Part shown: piece after piece, positions 10,320-22,915 of the stretch
How positions within the stretch are numbered: the stretch's first letter is position 1
Layout of the letters: each line of letters begins with the position of its first letter
Assembly: GCF_014050145.1 (NCBI RefSeq)
Contig: NZ_JACFYF010000004.1
Span: forward strand, 124,001-188,000
Reading direction: 5' to 3'
Length of the DNA: 64,000 nt
Source: Vibrio marinisediminis
Lineage (GTDB): Bacteria; Pseudomonadota; Gammaproteobacteria; Enterobacterales; Vibrionaceae
Translations under genes and position numbers: made by a program
The notes under the pieces: generated by a model
Seen by the model: only the letters and a program-made list of their open reading frames with translations
The model's database searches: none
Told to the model about the DNA's origin: nothing

Positions 10320-11186
10320 TCAAAACATACTTATTTGCGGTTGCCCATCGTTTGCCGGAAAGGCGGCAAGAGTTGGCAAAGTCACCTGTTGACTGAGCTG
10401 TTGGTAGAGTTTGAGTGCCAGTTCTGGTGCGAATATGTTATCGGGCGTATGGACCATCAAATATGGCTGCTTTCCTTGGGCAATCCACGTGGGCAACTTA
10501 TTGAGCCAAGGCTGGAAGAAACGAAGATTTTCCTCTAAATCAGGATGACCAATAAAGCGGATCATCGGGTGTTCAGCAGTTGTAATTGCATGGACAGGCA
10601 CACGGGGCTTTTTCTGTTGCGCATCAACAATCACATCATTGATAGGTGGAGCGGCAAAAACAGGGCGGCTATCCATGATGATTCGATCAATACCAGCTTC
10701 CATCAACCAATGGTTAAATCGTTTCTCATCGTCATTCTTGGCAAAGAAACCCAAATGCCTAACTTCAACACCAAGTGGAAAGTTGGGTGGAAATAGTGCG
10801 CAGAATTTCTGCAAGGTCGATAAATCGGCAGGAGTAAAACTGGCAGGCAACTGAATTGTCCATTGACCAATACGCTCGTGCAGCGGCGCCATCACCTGCA
10901 TAAAGTCCTTTAGTTGCGCTTGGCTGTGTTTGAGCATCTGCTGGTGGGTAATCGCTTTAGGTAGCTTAAAGGTGAATTTAAAACCGTCATGGCTCGCGGC
11001 ATACCAATTACGCACGGTATCAATACTCGGCGTGGCGTAAAACGTTGTATTGCCTTCTACGGTATGAAAGACCTGAGTGTACTTTTCTAACCTTTCAGCG
11101 GGCTTAGTACCACTACCATAAAAGCTTTGTTGCCATTGATTATGTGACCACATAGTGAGCCCAAGGCGTATTGGTAATAACGTCAT
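10320..11186 (-). CDS. DUF72 (YecE-family) protein
   Basis: A 288-residue soluble protein of the DUF72/YecE family, predicted to have a TIM-barrel fold and of unknown function. Family features are the LGLTMWSHNQWQQSFYG start, VEGNTTFYATPS and the FTFKLPKAITH segment. The gene lies upstream of cmoA on the same strand, about 100 bases away, and diverges from aspS. In enterobacteria yecE is also found near cmoA, cmoB and aspS, so the neighbourhood is conserved although the role is not known. Confidence 0.88.
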   Translation of the reverse strand: MTLLPIRLGLTMWSHNQWQQSFYGSGTKPAERLEKYTQVFHTVEGNTTFYATPSIDTVRNWYAASHDGFKFTFKLPKAITHQQMLKHSQAQLKDFMQVMAPLHERIGQWTIQLPASFTPADLSTLQKFCALFPPNFPLGVEVRHLGFFAKNDDEKRFNHWLMEAGIDRIIMDSRPVFAAPPINDVIVDAQQKKPRVPVHAITTAEHPMIRFIGHPDLEENLRFFQPWLNKLPTWIAQGKQPYLMVHTPDNIFAPELALKLYQQLSQQVTLPTLAAFPANDGQPQISMF

Positions 11187-11552
11187 AATCTCGCTTACAA
11201 ATTTTCCATTGCTGATACTTTACGAGACTTTTGCCTAAATCACCAATAAGCAGGTAATAATCACTGGTGAGTCAATTTATCTAGAGCTGGACATTTCAAG
11301 CCCAGAGTCTGGTCGCTGATGCTCGCATCTTGAGGTTACTTGGGTATATAATCAGCGCCAATTTTTGCTATTGGTGCCGTTTTGCCCTCTTGCTGGTTTA
11401 AAAAGCATCAATAGACAGTAAATCGCAATAAATTGTATGTTGAATGGTCGATTTTATGTGGCTTTCAGCGTATAAATGGAACTTTGCTCTGCTGGCATGA
11501 TTAAGACTCAGCAGACGGTATTAACACTATTAGAGAGATTGGGAAATTCATT
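11187..11552. other. Divergent intergenic region between the DUF72 gene and aspS
   Basis: This 366-base gap must hold the promoters of both divergent genes. It also contains a degenerate ERIC-like tract near 11304-11350. A ribosome binding sequence (GAGAGATTGGGA) precedes aspS. I see no small gene. Confidence 0.6.
11304..11350. repeat. Degenerate ERIC-like repeat end
   Basis: The segment CATCTTGAGGTTACTTGGGT followed by ATATA closely matches the right-hand ends of the repeats at 46058-46112 and 59825-59952. Only one recognisable end is left, so this looks like a decayed copy. Confidence 0.5.
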
Positions 11553-13331
11553 ATGCGTACCCATTACTGTGGTCACCTGAACAAGTCCCTTGCAGGACAA
11601 ACTGTAGAACTATGCGGCTGGGTTAACCGTCGTCGTGATTTAGGCGGTCTGATTTTTATCGATATGCGAGATCGTGAAGGCGTTGTTCAGGTAGTTGTAG
11701 ATCCAGATATGGCTGATGCTTACAAAGTAGCGGAGCAACTGCGTAATGAATTCTGCATCAAGTTAACGGGTGAAGTACGCGTTCGTCCAGAAAGCCAAGT
11801 AAACCCTGGTATGGCAACGGGTGAAGTTGAGCTTTTGGCAACAGCGCTAGAGATCATTAACCGCTCTGAAGCATTGCCACTGGATTTCAACCAAAAGAAC
11901 TCTGAAGAACAACGCCTAAAATACCGTTATCTAGATCTACGTCGTCCAGAAATGAGCGACCGCATTAAATTACGTGCAAAAGCATCAAGCTTTGTTCGTC
12001 GTTTCCTAGATGACAATGGCTTCCTAGACATCGAAACGCCAGTACTAACTAAAGCAACGCCTGAAGGCGCTCGTGACTACCTAGTACCAAGCCGCGTACA
12101 TAAAGGCAGCTTCTACGCGCTACCTCAATCACCACAGCTATTTAAACAGCTGCTAATGATGTCTGGTTTTGACCGCTACTACCAAATCGTCAAATGTTTC
12201 CGTGACGAAGACCTACGTGCTGACCGTCAACCTGAATTCACTCAGATCGATATCGAAACGTCATTTATGACGGCAGATCAAGTACGTGAAAAAACGGAAG
12301 AGATGATTCGTCAAATGTGGCAAGAGCTACTGAACGTTGATCTAGGCGAATTCCCTGTAATGTCATTTGAAGAAGCGGCACGTCGTTTTGGTTCTGATAA
12401 GCCAGACCTACGTAACCCTCTTGAATTAGTTGACGTTGCAGACATCCTAAAAGATGTTGATTTCAAAGTATTCTCTGGTCCTGCTAACGATGAAAAAGGT
12501 CGTGTAGCGGTGATTCGTGTTCCTGGTGGCGCTGCGCTATCTCGTAAGCAAATCGACGAATACACTAACTTCGTCGGTATTTACGGTGCGAAAGGTCTAG
12601 CATGGATGAAAGTAAATGACCGTGCAGCAGGCTTTGACGGTGTACAGTCTCCAGTTGCTAAATTCCTAAACGAAGAAGTAGTGGCGCAACTACTTGATCG
12701 TACTCAAGCTGAAACTGGCGATATCATCCTATTTGGTGCAGACAGCAAACGTGTTGTTACTGAAGCGATGGGCGCACTACGTCTTAAGCTAGGTACTGAC
12801 CTTGAGCTAACTGACAAGTCTGCTTGGAAACCGCTATGGGTAGTTGACTTCCCAATGTTTGAAGAAGACGACGAAGGCAACCTACACGCAATGCACCACC
12901 CATTTACGTCGCCTCTAGGTATGACAGCTGAAGAGCTAAAAGCGAACCCTGCATCAGCAAACTCTAATGCATACGATATGGTTATCAACGGCTACGAAGT
13001 GGGCGGTGGTTCAGTTCGTATTCATAATGCAGAAATGCAAGCGGCAGTATTTGATATTTTAGGTATCAATGCAGACGAGCAAAAACTGAAGTTTGGCTTC
13101 CTATTAGACGCACTGAAATTTGGTACGCCACCACACGCGGGTCTTGCATTTGGTCTGGACCGTCTAGTGATGTTGCTATGTGGTACTGATAATATCCGTG
13201 ATGTTATCGCATTCCCTAAAACAACAGCAGCAGCGTGTCTTCTAACTGACGCACCAAGCATTGCCAACCCCGCAGCGCTTGAAGAGCTTGCAATTGCCGT
13301 TACAGTAGCAAAAGAAAAAGCGGCTGAGTAA
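11553..13331 (+). CDS. aspS: Aspartyl-tRNA synthetase
   Basis: A 592-residue class IIb aminoacyl-tRNA synthetase that charges tRNA-Asp. It has the N-terminal anticodon-binding OB fold ([20 protein letters not shown]), class II motif 2 ([18 protein letters not shown]), the bacterial GAD insertion domain in the middle (about residues 280-420) and motif 3 ([15 protein letters not shown]). Length matches bacterial AspRS of the discriminating type. It is monocistronic, with a strong terminator 15 bases after the stop. In E. coli yebC lies between aspS and ruvC; here ruvC is some 20 kb away and yebC is not in the window. Confidence 0.98.
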   Translation: MRTHYCGHLNKSLAGQTVELCGWVNRRRDLGGLIFIDMRDREGVVQVVVDPDMADAYKVAEQLRNEFCIKLTGEVRVRPESQVNPGMATGEVELLATALEIINRSEALPLDFNQKNSEEQRLKYRYLDLRRPEMSDRIKLRAKASSFVRRFLDDNGFLDIETPVLTKATPEGARDYLVPSRVHKGSFYALPQSPQLFKQLLMMSGFDRYYQIVKCFRDEDLRADRQPEFTQIDIETSFMTADQVREKTEEMIRQMWQELLNVDLGEFPVMSFEEAARRFGSDKPDLRNPLELVDVADILKDVDFKVFSGPANDEKGRVAVIRVPGGAALSRKQIDEYTNFVGIYGAKGLAWMKVNDRAAGFDGVQSPVAKFLNEEVVAQLLDRTQAETGDIILFGADSKRVVTEAMGALRLKLGTDLELTDKSAWKPLWVVDFPMFEEDDEGNLHAMHHPFTSPLGMTAEELKANPASANSNAYDMVINGYEVGGGSVRIHNAEMQAAVFDILGINADEQKLKFGFLLDALKFGTPPHAGLAFGLDRLVMLLCGTDNIRDVIAFPKTTAAACLLTDAPSIANPAALEELAIAVTVAKEKAAE

Positions 13332-13347
13332 TCGCAAACGCTAATAA

Positions 13348-13378
13348 AAAAAACCGCTGATCATTCAGCGGTTTTTTT
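13348..13378 (+). terminator. aspS terminator
   Basis: The stem AACCGCTGA/TCAGCGGTT with a TCAT loop is followed by seven T residues. Confidence 0.9.
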
Positions 13379-13493
13379 ATGTCTGTGATATATGTCAGGC
13401 TGGAAATTGATCTAAATTAGTTTACTAACTGATAGTACTGAGAATACACCTAGCGTGCGCTACATTTTAATTGCGATAGGTGGGGGGTGAGTG

Positions 13494-14774
13494 ATGAGAA
13501 ATGGACTGATTTTGTTATTGTTATTGGTTGCTGTTACAGCACGTGGCGAATATTGTACTCAGGAAAACGTCGATAGAATAATGAATTACTCGGCTGAACT
13601 TGATGCTGAATATCAGAAATCTGCTGATCAATATAATGCTATTATTAATGCTGATGTATATAAAAGTGCCTTAATTAGAACATTTTCAGAACAAACTTTA
13701 TCGCTACGGTTTGTAACCCACCGCCCTCAAATTCAACATCATTATGCCGAGGTCCAAACGCTGATTCGTCAGGCTAACTCGGTAGAAAATAGCGTGAAAA
13801 AAGTGTTCAAGACCGCTGAGAAAACTCGCGGATACTGGAGTAAGCTTGCTCGTTATTGCGATAACGAAGATTCTAACCAGAATTATATAACCTTCAGCAG
13901 AAACTCAGAGATTATGGCGTCAGTGGTTAAGGAGATATCTTCTTTTCAAATTGACATCAGAAAGTTAAAGGGCGATTTGCAACGTGAATCAAGCTTTATT
14001 CGTAGAGTCGCACTGGGCAATATCTCATGGCATTCGTTGCCAATGCTCTCTTCGCAATTGAGCGATGGTTGGGCATTATCGGGTAGATTCAGTTATCAAG
14101 TAGATAACTCATTGTGTGAAAGCTTCGACTTGTTGGCGGTCGCTTTAATGAGCGGGGATTTGCAATACACCCACGAGCTCCCGCCTAGCCGACTTGATGC
14201 CCTTAGTGTTGCATTGAGTGAGCATACTGAGTCTGGAAGTTGGCGAAGTCCATTCTCTAGTGAGCCTAATGACGTTCCGCAACACCTATCACAGTTATCG
14301 ATTATGTGGATTCCAATGCAATTATTTGTGATTCCAGTTGAAAACTGTGCCAGCGAGTTAGCGACGTTAATGAGTAATGACTGGTTAACTTTCGTGATGG
14401 CAATGGAGGGAGGCGGTGAAGTTTATTCACATGGAAAGCTATCTTTACCTCAACATCGCTCGAATCAAGAGAGCACTATCCAAAGTACAACCGTAGCGGA
14501 AACGAGTGCTACTTTGAGTCATCGCTCCGAGAGTGAATACCTAATGGCGTTATCCTCGTTGCGATTGCTGACGCAGGAAGAGCTACAAGGGTACAACTCT
14601 CAAGAGCTGAGGTTGATGCGCAATGAGATATTTGCCCGTCATGGTTACCGCTTTAAGTCTCAAGATCTTACTCGTTTTTTCAGTGAAAAGTCGTGGTATA
14701 AACCGACCACGACTGAGGTGACACTTTCGTCCATAGAGGCGGAAAACGTCAAACTGATCAAGTCATTGGAGTAA
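13494..14774 (+). CDS. Secreted protein with C-terminal YARHG domain
   Basis: A 426-residue exported protein of unknown function. The N-terminus is a signal peptide (hydrophobic LILLLLLVAVTA, cleavage probably after ARG near residue 18). A largely helical middle region follows, and the last 70 or so residues form a YARHG domain, recognisable from MRNEIFARHGYRF and the downstream FSEKSWYKP. YARHG domains occur in extracellular or periplasmic proteins and are thought to bind the cell envelope. The ATG at 13494 is preferred over the GTG at 13491 because the G-rich ribosome binding site then has normal spacing. The stop lies 4 bases from the convergent rluE stop. Confidence 0.75.
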   Translation: MRNGLILLLLLVAVTARGEYCTQENVDRIMNYSAELDAEYQKSADQYNAIINADVYKSALIRTFSEQTLSLRFVTHRPQIQHHYAEVQTLIRQANSVENSVKKVFKTAEKTRGYWSKLARYCDNEDSNQNYITFSRNSEIMASVVKEISSFQIDIRKLKGDLQRESSFIRRVALGNISWHSLPMLSSQLSDGWALSGRFSYQVDNSLCESFDLLAVALMSGDLQYTHELPPSRLDALSVALSEHTESGSWRSPFSSEPNDVPQHLSQLSIMWIPMQLFVIPVENCASELATLMSNDWLTFVMAMEGGGEVYSHGKLSLPQHRSNQESTIQSTTVAETSATLSHRSESEYLMALSSLRLLTQEELQGYNSQELRLMRNEIFARHGYRFKSQDLTRFFSEKSWYKPTTTEVTLSSIEAENVKLIKSLE

Positions 14775-14778
14775 AGCG

Positions 14779-15471
14779 CTACAGCGAAATCTCTTTCCAT
14801 TGTCCTGGTTGCAAATCACCTAGTGCAATATCCCCCACTGAATAACGTATTAATCGCAGGGTAGGGAACCCTATGTGCGCAGTCATTCGGCGAACTTGGC
14901 GATTACGACCTTCAATAATAGTGATCGCTAACCAAGTGGTGGGAATGTTAGCGCGAAAACGTACCGGTGGAATGCGCTCCCACACCGTCGGAGTGGCTAT
15001 TATTTCTACTTTTGCTGGTAGCGTCATGCCATCTTTCAGTTCCACACCTTTGCGTAGCTTATCTAAGTCAGCTTCGGTCGGCGCTCCGTCAACTTGAACC
15101 CAATATGTTTTCGGTGATTTGGATTGCGGCTGAGTCAGTTTGGCTTGCAAAATACCGTCATTAGTCAGTACCAGTAAGCCTTCACTATCACGATCAAGGC
15201 GCCCTGCTGCGTATACATCTTTAATGGTAATGAAATCTGCAAGGGTCTTTCTGCCGTCACCATCAGTAAACTGGCTTAAGGTGTCAAACGGCTTATTGAA
15301 AACAATGACTTTACGCTGTTCTGGCGGAACGCGAGGTTTCGCTACCGACGTTTTTTTACGATTCGATGAGGAGTGAGGCTTTGATTTTCCAGCCTTATCT
15401 GCTTGTTTGAAACGTTTTGTCGTGCGTTGAGTGGAATTTTTTGAAGACGGACGACTTGAACGTGTCTGCAT
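14779..15471 (-). CDS. rluE: 23S rRNA pseudouridine(2457) synthase RluE
   Basis: A pseudouridine synthase of the RsuA/RluE type. The catalytic region has [19 protein letters not shown] with the essential aspartate, and the C-terminus has [20 protein letters not shown], closely matching E. coli RluE, which modifies U2457 of 23S rRNA. I place the start at 15471 (MQTRSSRP), which has AGGG about 8 bases upstream; a longer frame reaches 15570. The first 50 residues are a lysine/serine-rich basic tail without an S4 domain, as in RluE. It converges on the YARHG gene and no terminator is visible between them. Confidence 0.92.
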   Translation of the reverse strand: MQTRSSRPSSKNSTQRTTKRFKQADKAGKSKPHSSSNRKKTSVAKPRVPPEQRKVIVFNKPFDTLSQFTDGDGRKTLADFITIKDVYAAGRLDRDSEGLLVLTNDGILQAKLTQPQSKSPKTYWVQVDGAPTEADLDKLRKGVELKDGMTLPAKVEIIATPTVWERIPPVRFRANIPTTWLAITIIEGRNRQVRRMTAHIGFPTLRLIRYSVGDIALGDLQPGQWKEISL

Positions 15472-15754
15472 GTTAACTACCCTGCAATTTTGTAAATAAA
15501 ATGTACTATTTGATTTAAAGGATATGCTGTTTAAGCTATTATTTGCGCGCCAAATTCTGGATTGGCGCACAAGATAATAGACTATTATCTTGGTTTTGTT
15601 TAATTATAACTATTAGCTCTCATGGATTCTGCCTTTTATAGGCTGAGAGGAAAAAGAGACAGACAAATCGCGACAAGTGAGGGGATGAAGCATTAGCTTG
15701 TAAGCGACCACAAACCCATAGCCATTCATCCGACAGGCTTTGGTTGAACAATAG

Positions 15755-17989
<2,235 letters not shown>

Positions 17990-18016
17990 GCAACGTAAAC
18001 CATAGTCGCTCAAACT

Positions 18017-18045
18017 AAAAAACCGCCTAAATGGCGGTTTTTTTA
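18017..18045. terminator. icd terminator
   Basis: An ACCGCC/GGCGGT stem flanked by A and T runs. It lies between convergent icd and cspD and may serve both. Confidence 0.88.
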
Positions 18046-18064
18046 TTCTACATCGGCAGCATTT

Positions 18065-18286
18065 TTATTTGGCTGGTTGTAGTTCCAGCGGGGTAACGAC
18101 ACTCGCGTGATACCCTTTCGGGCCTTCTTCCACTTCGAAAAATACTTGTTGGCCAGCTTTCAGAGTACGATAACCTTCCATTTGGATCGTAGAGTAATGC
18201 GCAAATACATCACTATCATCTCCCTCTGGACAGATAAAACCAAATCCTTTGGCGTTGTTAAACCATTTTACTGTACCTGTAGCCAT
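18065..18286 (-). CDS. cspD: Cold-shock-like protein CspD
   Basis: A 73-residue cold-shock-domain protein with both nucleic-acid-binding motifs, KGFGFI (RNP1) and DVFAHYS (RNP2), in one OB fold. The ATG at 18286 gives the standard [10 protein letters not shown] start with GAGGG nine bases upstream; an in-frame ATG at 18295 sits directly against that site and is unlikely. The gene diverges from clpS-clpA exactly as E. coli cspD does. CspD in E. coli is a stationary-phase inhibitor of replication; the same role here is inferred from position and sequence. Confidence 0.92.
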   Translation of the reverse strand: MATGTVKWFNNAKGFGFICPEGDDSDVFAHYSTIQMEGYRTLKAGQQVFFEVEEGPKGYHASVVTPLELQPAK

Positions 18287-18744
18287 GCTATACATCCCTC
18301 ATGCATATTGTTGTAATTCGTATAATTGACTGCACTCCTGTACGTCAATTCTCAAAGTGAATATCCATTCAGACGCTGCCGAAATTTCAATCACTTATTT
18401 TCCAGAGTAGTCAATGAGAGAATACAGTCAATAGTAAAAAGGTATTACTTGCTAAATATTTGAATACAATCCGGCTTCATCTTTTACAGTTTGATAACCG
18501 TTTTCACAGTGGCGACATGAGAATTTGAGTGAATATGACGGCTTTTGCTGTCTTTTTAATCACTTTTTGTCTATTAGACGTAAGAAAAGAAGGTTTTATT
18601 TGCAGCGACACAATTGCTAGATTAGTCTCTAAGTATGGGCATTTTTAACGGCTTGTGTTTTTTGCTCTTAATCAGAGATCTATCCATATTTTCCGTACAG
18701 CGAAGTGTTAAAATTACTACGAAACTATCTAGACAATACGTATC
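18287..18744. other. Divergent intergenic region between cspD and clpS
   Basis: These 458 bases carry the divergent promoters and leaders of cspD and clpS. The region is AT-rich. I see no credible open frame, strong hairpin or recognisable operator that I could assign with confidence. Confidence 0.5.
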
Positions 18745-19065
18745 ATGAGCAAGCATTTTGAATGGGTGACTCCAGACTCAGATCTACTGGAGTTAGAGAA
18801 AACTAAGGTAAAGCCACCGTCAATGTATAACGTTGTGCTAAACAACGACGATTACACACCGATGGACTTTGTGATTGAAATCCTAGAGCGCTTTTTTTCG
18901 ATGGACATCGATAAAGCGACACAGATAATGCTCCAAGTACACTACGAGGGTAAAGCTGTTTGTGGCACATTTACCGCTGAAGTGGCTGAAACAAAAGTAG
19001 CGCAAGTTACAATGTATTCAAGGGAAAATGAGCACCCACTGCTCTGCACTATGGAACAAGCTTAA
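18745..19065 (+). CDS. clpS: ATP-dependent Clp protease adapter ClpS
   Basis: A 106-residue adapter that binds N-degron substrates and hands them to ClpA. Conserved features are the [15 protein letters not shown] segment, which contains the N-degron-binding residues, and the [18 protein letters not shown] segment. The N-terminal 25 or so residues are the flexible tail that engages ClpA. It lies 47 bases upstream of clpA, with which it is almost certainly co-transcribed. Confidence 0.97.
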   Translation: MSKHFEWVTPDSDLLELEKTKVKPPSMYNVVLNNDDYTPMDFVIEILERFFSMDIDKATQIMLQVHYEGKAVCGTFTAEVAETKVAQVTMYSRENEHPLLCTMEQA

Positions 19066-19112
19066 AGCTTGGCCGAACAATTAAGATTGAGTTGTTCTTT
19101 TAGGAGGTCCTT

Positions 19113-21380
19113 ATGCTGAATAAAGAGTTAGAGTCGAGTCTCAATGGTGCTTTTGCCCGTGCTAGAGATAAAAGACATGAGTTTATGACCGTCGAGCACC
19201 TCCTGCTAGCGTTATTAGAGAACGATGCAGCGCGAGATGCGCTTGCGGCTTGTCAAGCTGATATTGATGCACTTCGCAACGAGCTTGACGTATTTATCGA
19301 TCAGACCACCCCACTCATTCCTGAAAATGACGAAACACGTGAAACACAACCAACCTTGAGTTTTCAGCGCGTACTTCAACGTGCAGTTTTTCATGTTCAA
19401 TCATCTGGTCGCAGTGAAGTCACCGGAGCCAATGTGCTGGTGGCTATTTTTAGTGAACAAGAATCTCACGCGGCTTATCTATTGAAGAAAAATGATGTCA
19501 GCCGCCTAGATATCGTTAATTTTATTTCTCACGGCATTACCAAAGCTTCGGGGTCTAATGACGAGCCTTCTTCAGATTCGTTTAGCAACGAAGCTTCAAC
19601 CGAAGAAGTGAGTGGCGAAGAACGCCTAGAAAGTTTTGCTACTAACTTAAACCAAGTGGCTAAACAAGGTCAGATTGATCCTCTCATTGGCCGTGACAAA
19701 GAGTTAGAGCGAACGGTACAAGTATTGTGTCGTCGTCGTAAAAACAACCCATTATTGGTGGGTGAGGCAGGGGTCGGTAAAACGGCAATTGCGGAAGGTC
19801 TCGCTTGGAGAATCGTTGAAGGGCAAGTACCGGAAATTATCAAAGACAGCGTGATTTATTCACTGGATATTGGTTCGCTATTAGCGGGTACCAAGTACCG
19901 TGGTGATTTCGAAAAACGTTTTAAAACCATTTTGAAACAGCTTGAGAAAGAAGACGATGCCATCCTATTTATTGATGAAATTCATACCATCATTGGTGCG
20001 GGTGCGGCTTCAGGTGGTCAAGTTGATGCTGCCAATCTTATTAAGCCACTATTGAGTAGCGGTAAGTTACGCTGTATCGGTTCGACGACTTATCAAGAGT
20101 ACAGCAATATCTTTGAGAAAGAGCGTGCACTTTCTCGTCGCTTCCAGAAAATCGATGTGGTTGAGCCATCTATTGATGACACCACTAAGATCTTAATGGG
20201 TTTGAAACCGAAATACGAAGCTCACCATGAGGTGCGCTATACCAACAAAGCACTACGTGCGGCAGTAGAGCTTTCAGCGAAATACATCAATGAGCGTCAT
20301 CTGCCGGATAAGGCGATTGATGTCATTGATGAAGCGGGGGCGCGTAGCCGCCTTGCACCTGCAAGCCGTCGTAAGAAAACTGTGGGTGTAGCAGACATTG
20401 AAGCCATGGTCGCTAAGATGGCACGTATCCCTGAAAAATCAGTCTCTTCTTCAGATAAAGAAGTGTTACAGACTCTTGATCAGAAAATGAAGATGTTGGT
20501 GTTTGGTCAAGATGGTGCGATCGATGTGCTTACCGAAGCAATCAAGCTGACACGTGCTGGCTTGGGAGCAGATAATAAACCGGTGGGTTCTTTCCTATTC
20601 GCAGGTCCAACGGGTGTTGGTAAGACTGAAGTAACGGTTCAGCTTTCGAAACTATTGGGTATTGAACTACTTCGCTTTGACATGTCTGAATACGGTGAAC
20701 GCCATTCAGTGAGTCGATTGATTGGTGCTCCTCCGGGCTATGTTGGTTATGATCAAGGTGGTTTGCTGACTGATGCGGTCATCAAGCATCCTCATTCGGT
20801 GGTATTACTTGATGAGATTGAGAAGGCGCACCCTGATATCTTTAACCTGTTACTGCAAGTGATGGATAACGGTACGCTGACTGACAACAACGGTCGCAAA
20901 GCGGATTTCCGTAATGTTATTTTAGTACTGACTACCAACGCCGGTGTTCAGGAAACTGAGAAACGTTCAATTGGACTAGTACAGCAGGATCACAGCCCAG
21001 ATGCAATGGCGGAAATTAAGAAAGTATTTACACCAGAGTTCCGTAACCGTTTAGATAATATCATGTGGTTTAATAGCCTCGATGAGCAAGTGATCCAGCA
21101 AGTTGTCGACAAATTTATTGTTGAACTGCAAGCTCAGCTAGATGCGAGGGGCGTGTCACTTGAAGTTTCTGATGATGCTCGCCAATGGTTAGCGGTGAAA
21201 GGTTACGATAAGGCGATGGGTGCACGTCCGATGGGTCGAGTTATTCAAGAGCAACTTAAGAAACCTCTGGCAAATGAGCTGCTGTTTGGCTCGCTAATCG
21301 ATGGCGGTACGGTGAAAGTCACGCTACAAGGTGATGAGCTCGTGTTTGATTTTGATAAAGAAGCAGAAGCGGTTCATTAA
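19113..21380 (+). CDS. clpA: ATP-dependent Clp protease ATP-binding subunit ClpA
   Basis: A 755-residue AAA+ unfoldase that feeds substrates into ClpP. It has the N-terminal Clp repeat domain (about residues 1-140), a first AAA module with Walker A GEAGVGKT and Walker B ILFIDEIH, and a second with Walker A GPTGVGKT and Walker [14 protein letters not shown]. The absence of a long coiled-coil insertion separates it from ClpB. An AGGAGG sequence precedes the ATG. clpS upstream supplies the N-end-rule adapter. A strong terminator follows. Confidence 0.98.
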   Translation: MLNKELESSLNGAFARARDKRHEFMTVEHLLLALLENDAARDALAACQADIDALRNELDVFIDQTTPLIPENDETRETQPTLSFQRVLQRAVFHVQSSGRSEVTGANVLVAIFSEQESHAAYLLKKNDVSRLDIVNFISHGITKASGSNDEPSSDSFSNEASTEEVSGEERLESFATNLNQVAKQGQIDPLIGRDKELERTVQVLCRRRKNNPLLVGEAGVGKTAIAEGLAWRIVEGQVPEIIKDSVIYSLDIGSLLAGTKYRGDFEKRFKTILKQLEKEDDAILFIDEIHTIIGAGAASGGQVDAANLIKPLLSSGKLRCIGSTTYQEYSNIFEKERALSRRFQKIDVVEPSIDDTTKILMGLKPKYEAHHEVRYTNKALRAAVELSAKYINERHLPDKAIDVIDEAGARSRLAPASRRKKTVGVADIEAMVAKMARIPEKSVSSSDKEVLQTLDQKMKMLVFGQDGAIDVLTEAIKLTRAGLGADNKPVGSFLFAGPTGVGKTEVTVQLSKLLGIELLRFDMSEYGERHSVSRLIGAPPGYVGYDQGGLLTDAVIKHPHSVVLLDEIEKAHPDIFNLLLQVMDNGTLTDNNGRKADFRNVILVLTTNAGVQETEKRSIGLVQQDHSPDAMAEIKKVFTPEFRNRLDNIMWFNSLDEQVIQQVVDKFIVELQAQLDARGVSLEVSDDARQWLAVKGYDKAMGARPMGRVIQEQLKKPLANELLFGSLIDGGTVKVTLQGDELVFDFDKEAEAVH

Positions 21381-21402
21381 TCATTAATGTGTTAGAAATA
21401 CC

Positions 21403-21430
21403 AAGCCAGAGCAGATGCTCTGGCTTTTTT
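21403..21430 (+). terminator. clpA terminator
   Basis: The stem AAGCCAGAGC/GCTCTGGCTT with an AGAT loop runs into TTTTTT. Confidence 0.9.
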
Positions 21431-21439
21431 ATGCTTGTG

Positions 21440-22063
21440 CTATAGCTGCTGTTTAATAGCTTGATAGGCAAGTTCGACGTTTTCTGGGATCGGCTGTTCG
21501 ATTTGAAATCCTTTGTCGGGGTAACTCTTGATGCGTTCAAAATCACCCATCATCGCTTCCACAACAGTGAATAAATCAATATCTTCTGAAAAATAGTCAC
21601 TGAATGGCTGTTTGGCAGAGCTGACGGCAACATACTCAACGCTACCGGGCCACTGTTTGACAAAAGTGGCGTATGCTCGTCTTTCCATATAAGGTTTTTG
21701 CACCAAGATCAATCGATGAAAATCCAATCCAAGTTCTTTACAGCGATTGGCGCTAAATTGAATATTCTCACCGCTGTTAGTCGATTGGTTTTCAATAATG
21801 ATATCCCGTGATGGTACACCCATGTCACGGGCTATCGCGGCAAAAGTGTCTGCCTCACTTTGTTCAAAAACGCCGGCGGTTAATCGACCTAAACCACCAG
21901 AAAAGAGAATTTTATTGGCTAAGCCCTGTTGATATAGCTCAACCGCGTGTTCTGCAACGCGTACGTCGTTGCTGCCTAACACTAAAATACAATCTGCAGG
22001 TTCAAGTTGGTGATTTAGCTGCATGTAATGCCAAAGCGTTTCGATGTGTTGATAGAGTTTCAC
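21440..22063 (-). CDS. YdcF/DUF218-family protein
   Basis: A 207-residue protein of the DUF218 family (YdcF, SanA, ElyC group). Recognisable are ADCILVLGSNDVRVAEHAVELY near the start, LFSGGLG, and ENQSTNSGENIQFS, the last matching YdcF best. The proposed start is GTG at 22063, with GAGG about 6 bases upstream and 10 bases after the preceding gene stops; the frame is open further to 22252, but that part lies inside the upstream gene. No membrane segment is visible, so the SanA/ElyC envelope role is less likely. Substrate unknown. It ends a three-gene operon. Confidence 0.8.
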   Translation of the reverse strand: MKLYQHIETLWHYMQLNHQLEPADCILVLGSNDVRVAEHAVELYQQGLANKILFSGGLGRLTAGVFEQSEADTFAAIARDMGVPSRDIIIENQSTNSGENIQFSANRCKELGLDFHRLILVQKPYMERRAYATFVKQWPGSVEYVAVSSAKQPFSDYFSEDIDLFTVVEAMMGDFERIKSYPDKGFQIEQPIPENVELAYQAIKQQL

Positions 22064-22073
22064 ATAAACCTCG

Positions 22074-22895
22074 CTAGATGATTTCCAGTGTATGTTGAAA
22101 GTGAAATTTGTAGCCAAGCTCGACCAGTTTTTCAGCGCAAATACGTTTGTCAGCTGTATGTACAATTGGTGGCAACGTAGCGTCATAACCACTGCGCTCA
22201 ATTGCCATTTGGTAAAATGCGGCTTTATTGGTGGTATTTGGTGTGGTGGCATTCACTATTTGATTGTTGACGTGCAAGGTGGCGAAGCTTACTGCGCCAA
22301 TGGCATCGGTAAGGTGAAGCATATTCGCAGGCGCTTGGTCGCTTACTTGGCGTAAGTGTGAGACAAACCTTGCTGGGTTTCTATTTGGTCCAACCAAGCC
22401 ACTACAACGCACAATCGCGTAATCCAGACCGCTATTGATGAGCTTTTGCTCGGCTCTTAGCATGACTTTGGCACTGTCGGAAAAATCATCAGCTTCAAGC
22501 GCTAAAGCAAGGGAAGCCATCTCTTCAGACATATTGTCAGCGCGATTAGGGTAAACGGTTGTCGAACTCACCATAATCAGTTTACTGACGGCAAGCCCTT
22601 GTGCGATGGCGATGAGGTTTGCCCAATATTCAGCGTATTCTTCGCCTTTCCCTTTACGAAATCCGGGCGGAAAGCTCCCGATCAGTGTATCGAGTTGGTG
22701 TGGGGTGAGGGTGTCGATGTTTTGTTGCACTGAGTCCTCAAGGTTGACGATTGCTGATGTTAAACCTTGATCTGAAACGTCGGCTGCACCCGACTTTGTC
22801 GTTTTTGTGATGACAACATAGTGACCAAGGTTAGTGAAAAACTGACCAAGAGGTAAGCCTAGCCAACCGCCACCGATGATTCCTATCCGCTTCAT
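22074..22895 (-). CDS. NAD(P)-binding SDR-like epimerase/dehydratase (YeeZ-like)
   Basis: A 273-residue protein with an N-terminal Rossmann motif GIIGGGWLGLPLG, followed by the extended-SDR features MVSSTTVYPN and VRCSGLVGPNRNP. The lack of a clear YxxxK catalytic pair suggests an atypical enzyme or a binding protein. I chose the ATG at 22895, which has AAGGAGA seven bases upstream; an in-frame ATG exists at 22913. It follows the LysR gene by about 20 bases and precedes the YdcF-like gene, so the three are probably one transcript. The substrate is unknown. Confidence 0.8.
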   Translation of the reverse strand: MKRIGIIGGGWLGLPLGQFFTNLGHYVVITKTTKSGAADVSDQGLTSAIVNLEDSVQQNIDTLTPHQLDTLIGSFPPGFRKGKGEEYAEYWANLIAIAQGLAVSKLIMVSSTTVYPNRADNMSEEMASLALALEADDFSDSAKVMLRAEQKLINSGLDYAIVRCSGLVGPNRNPARFVSHLRQVSDQAPANMLHLTDAIGAVSFATLHVNNQIVNATTPNTTNKAAFYQMAIERSGYDATLPPIVHTADKRICAEKLVELGYKFHFQHTLEII

Positions 22896-22915
22896 ATTGG
22901 TCTCCTTTTCCAAAG

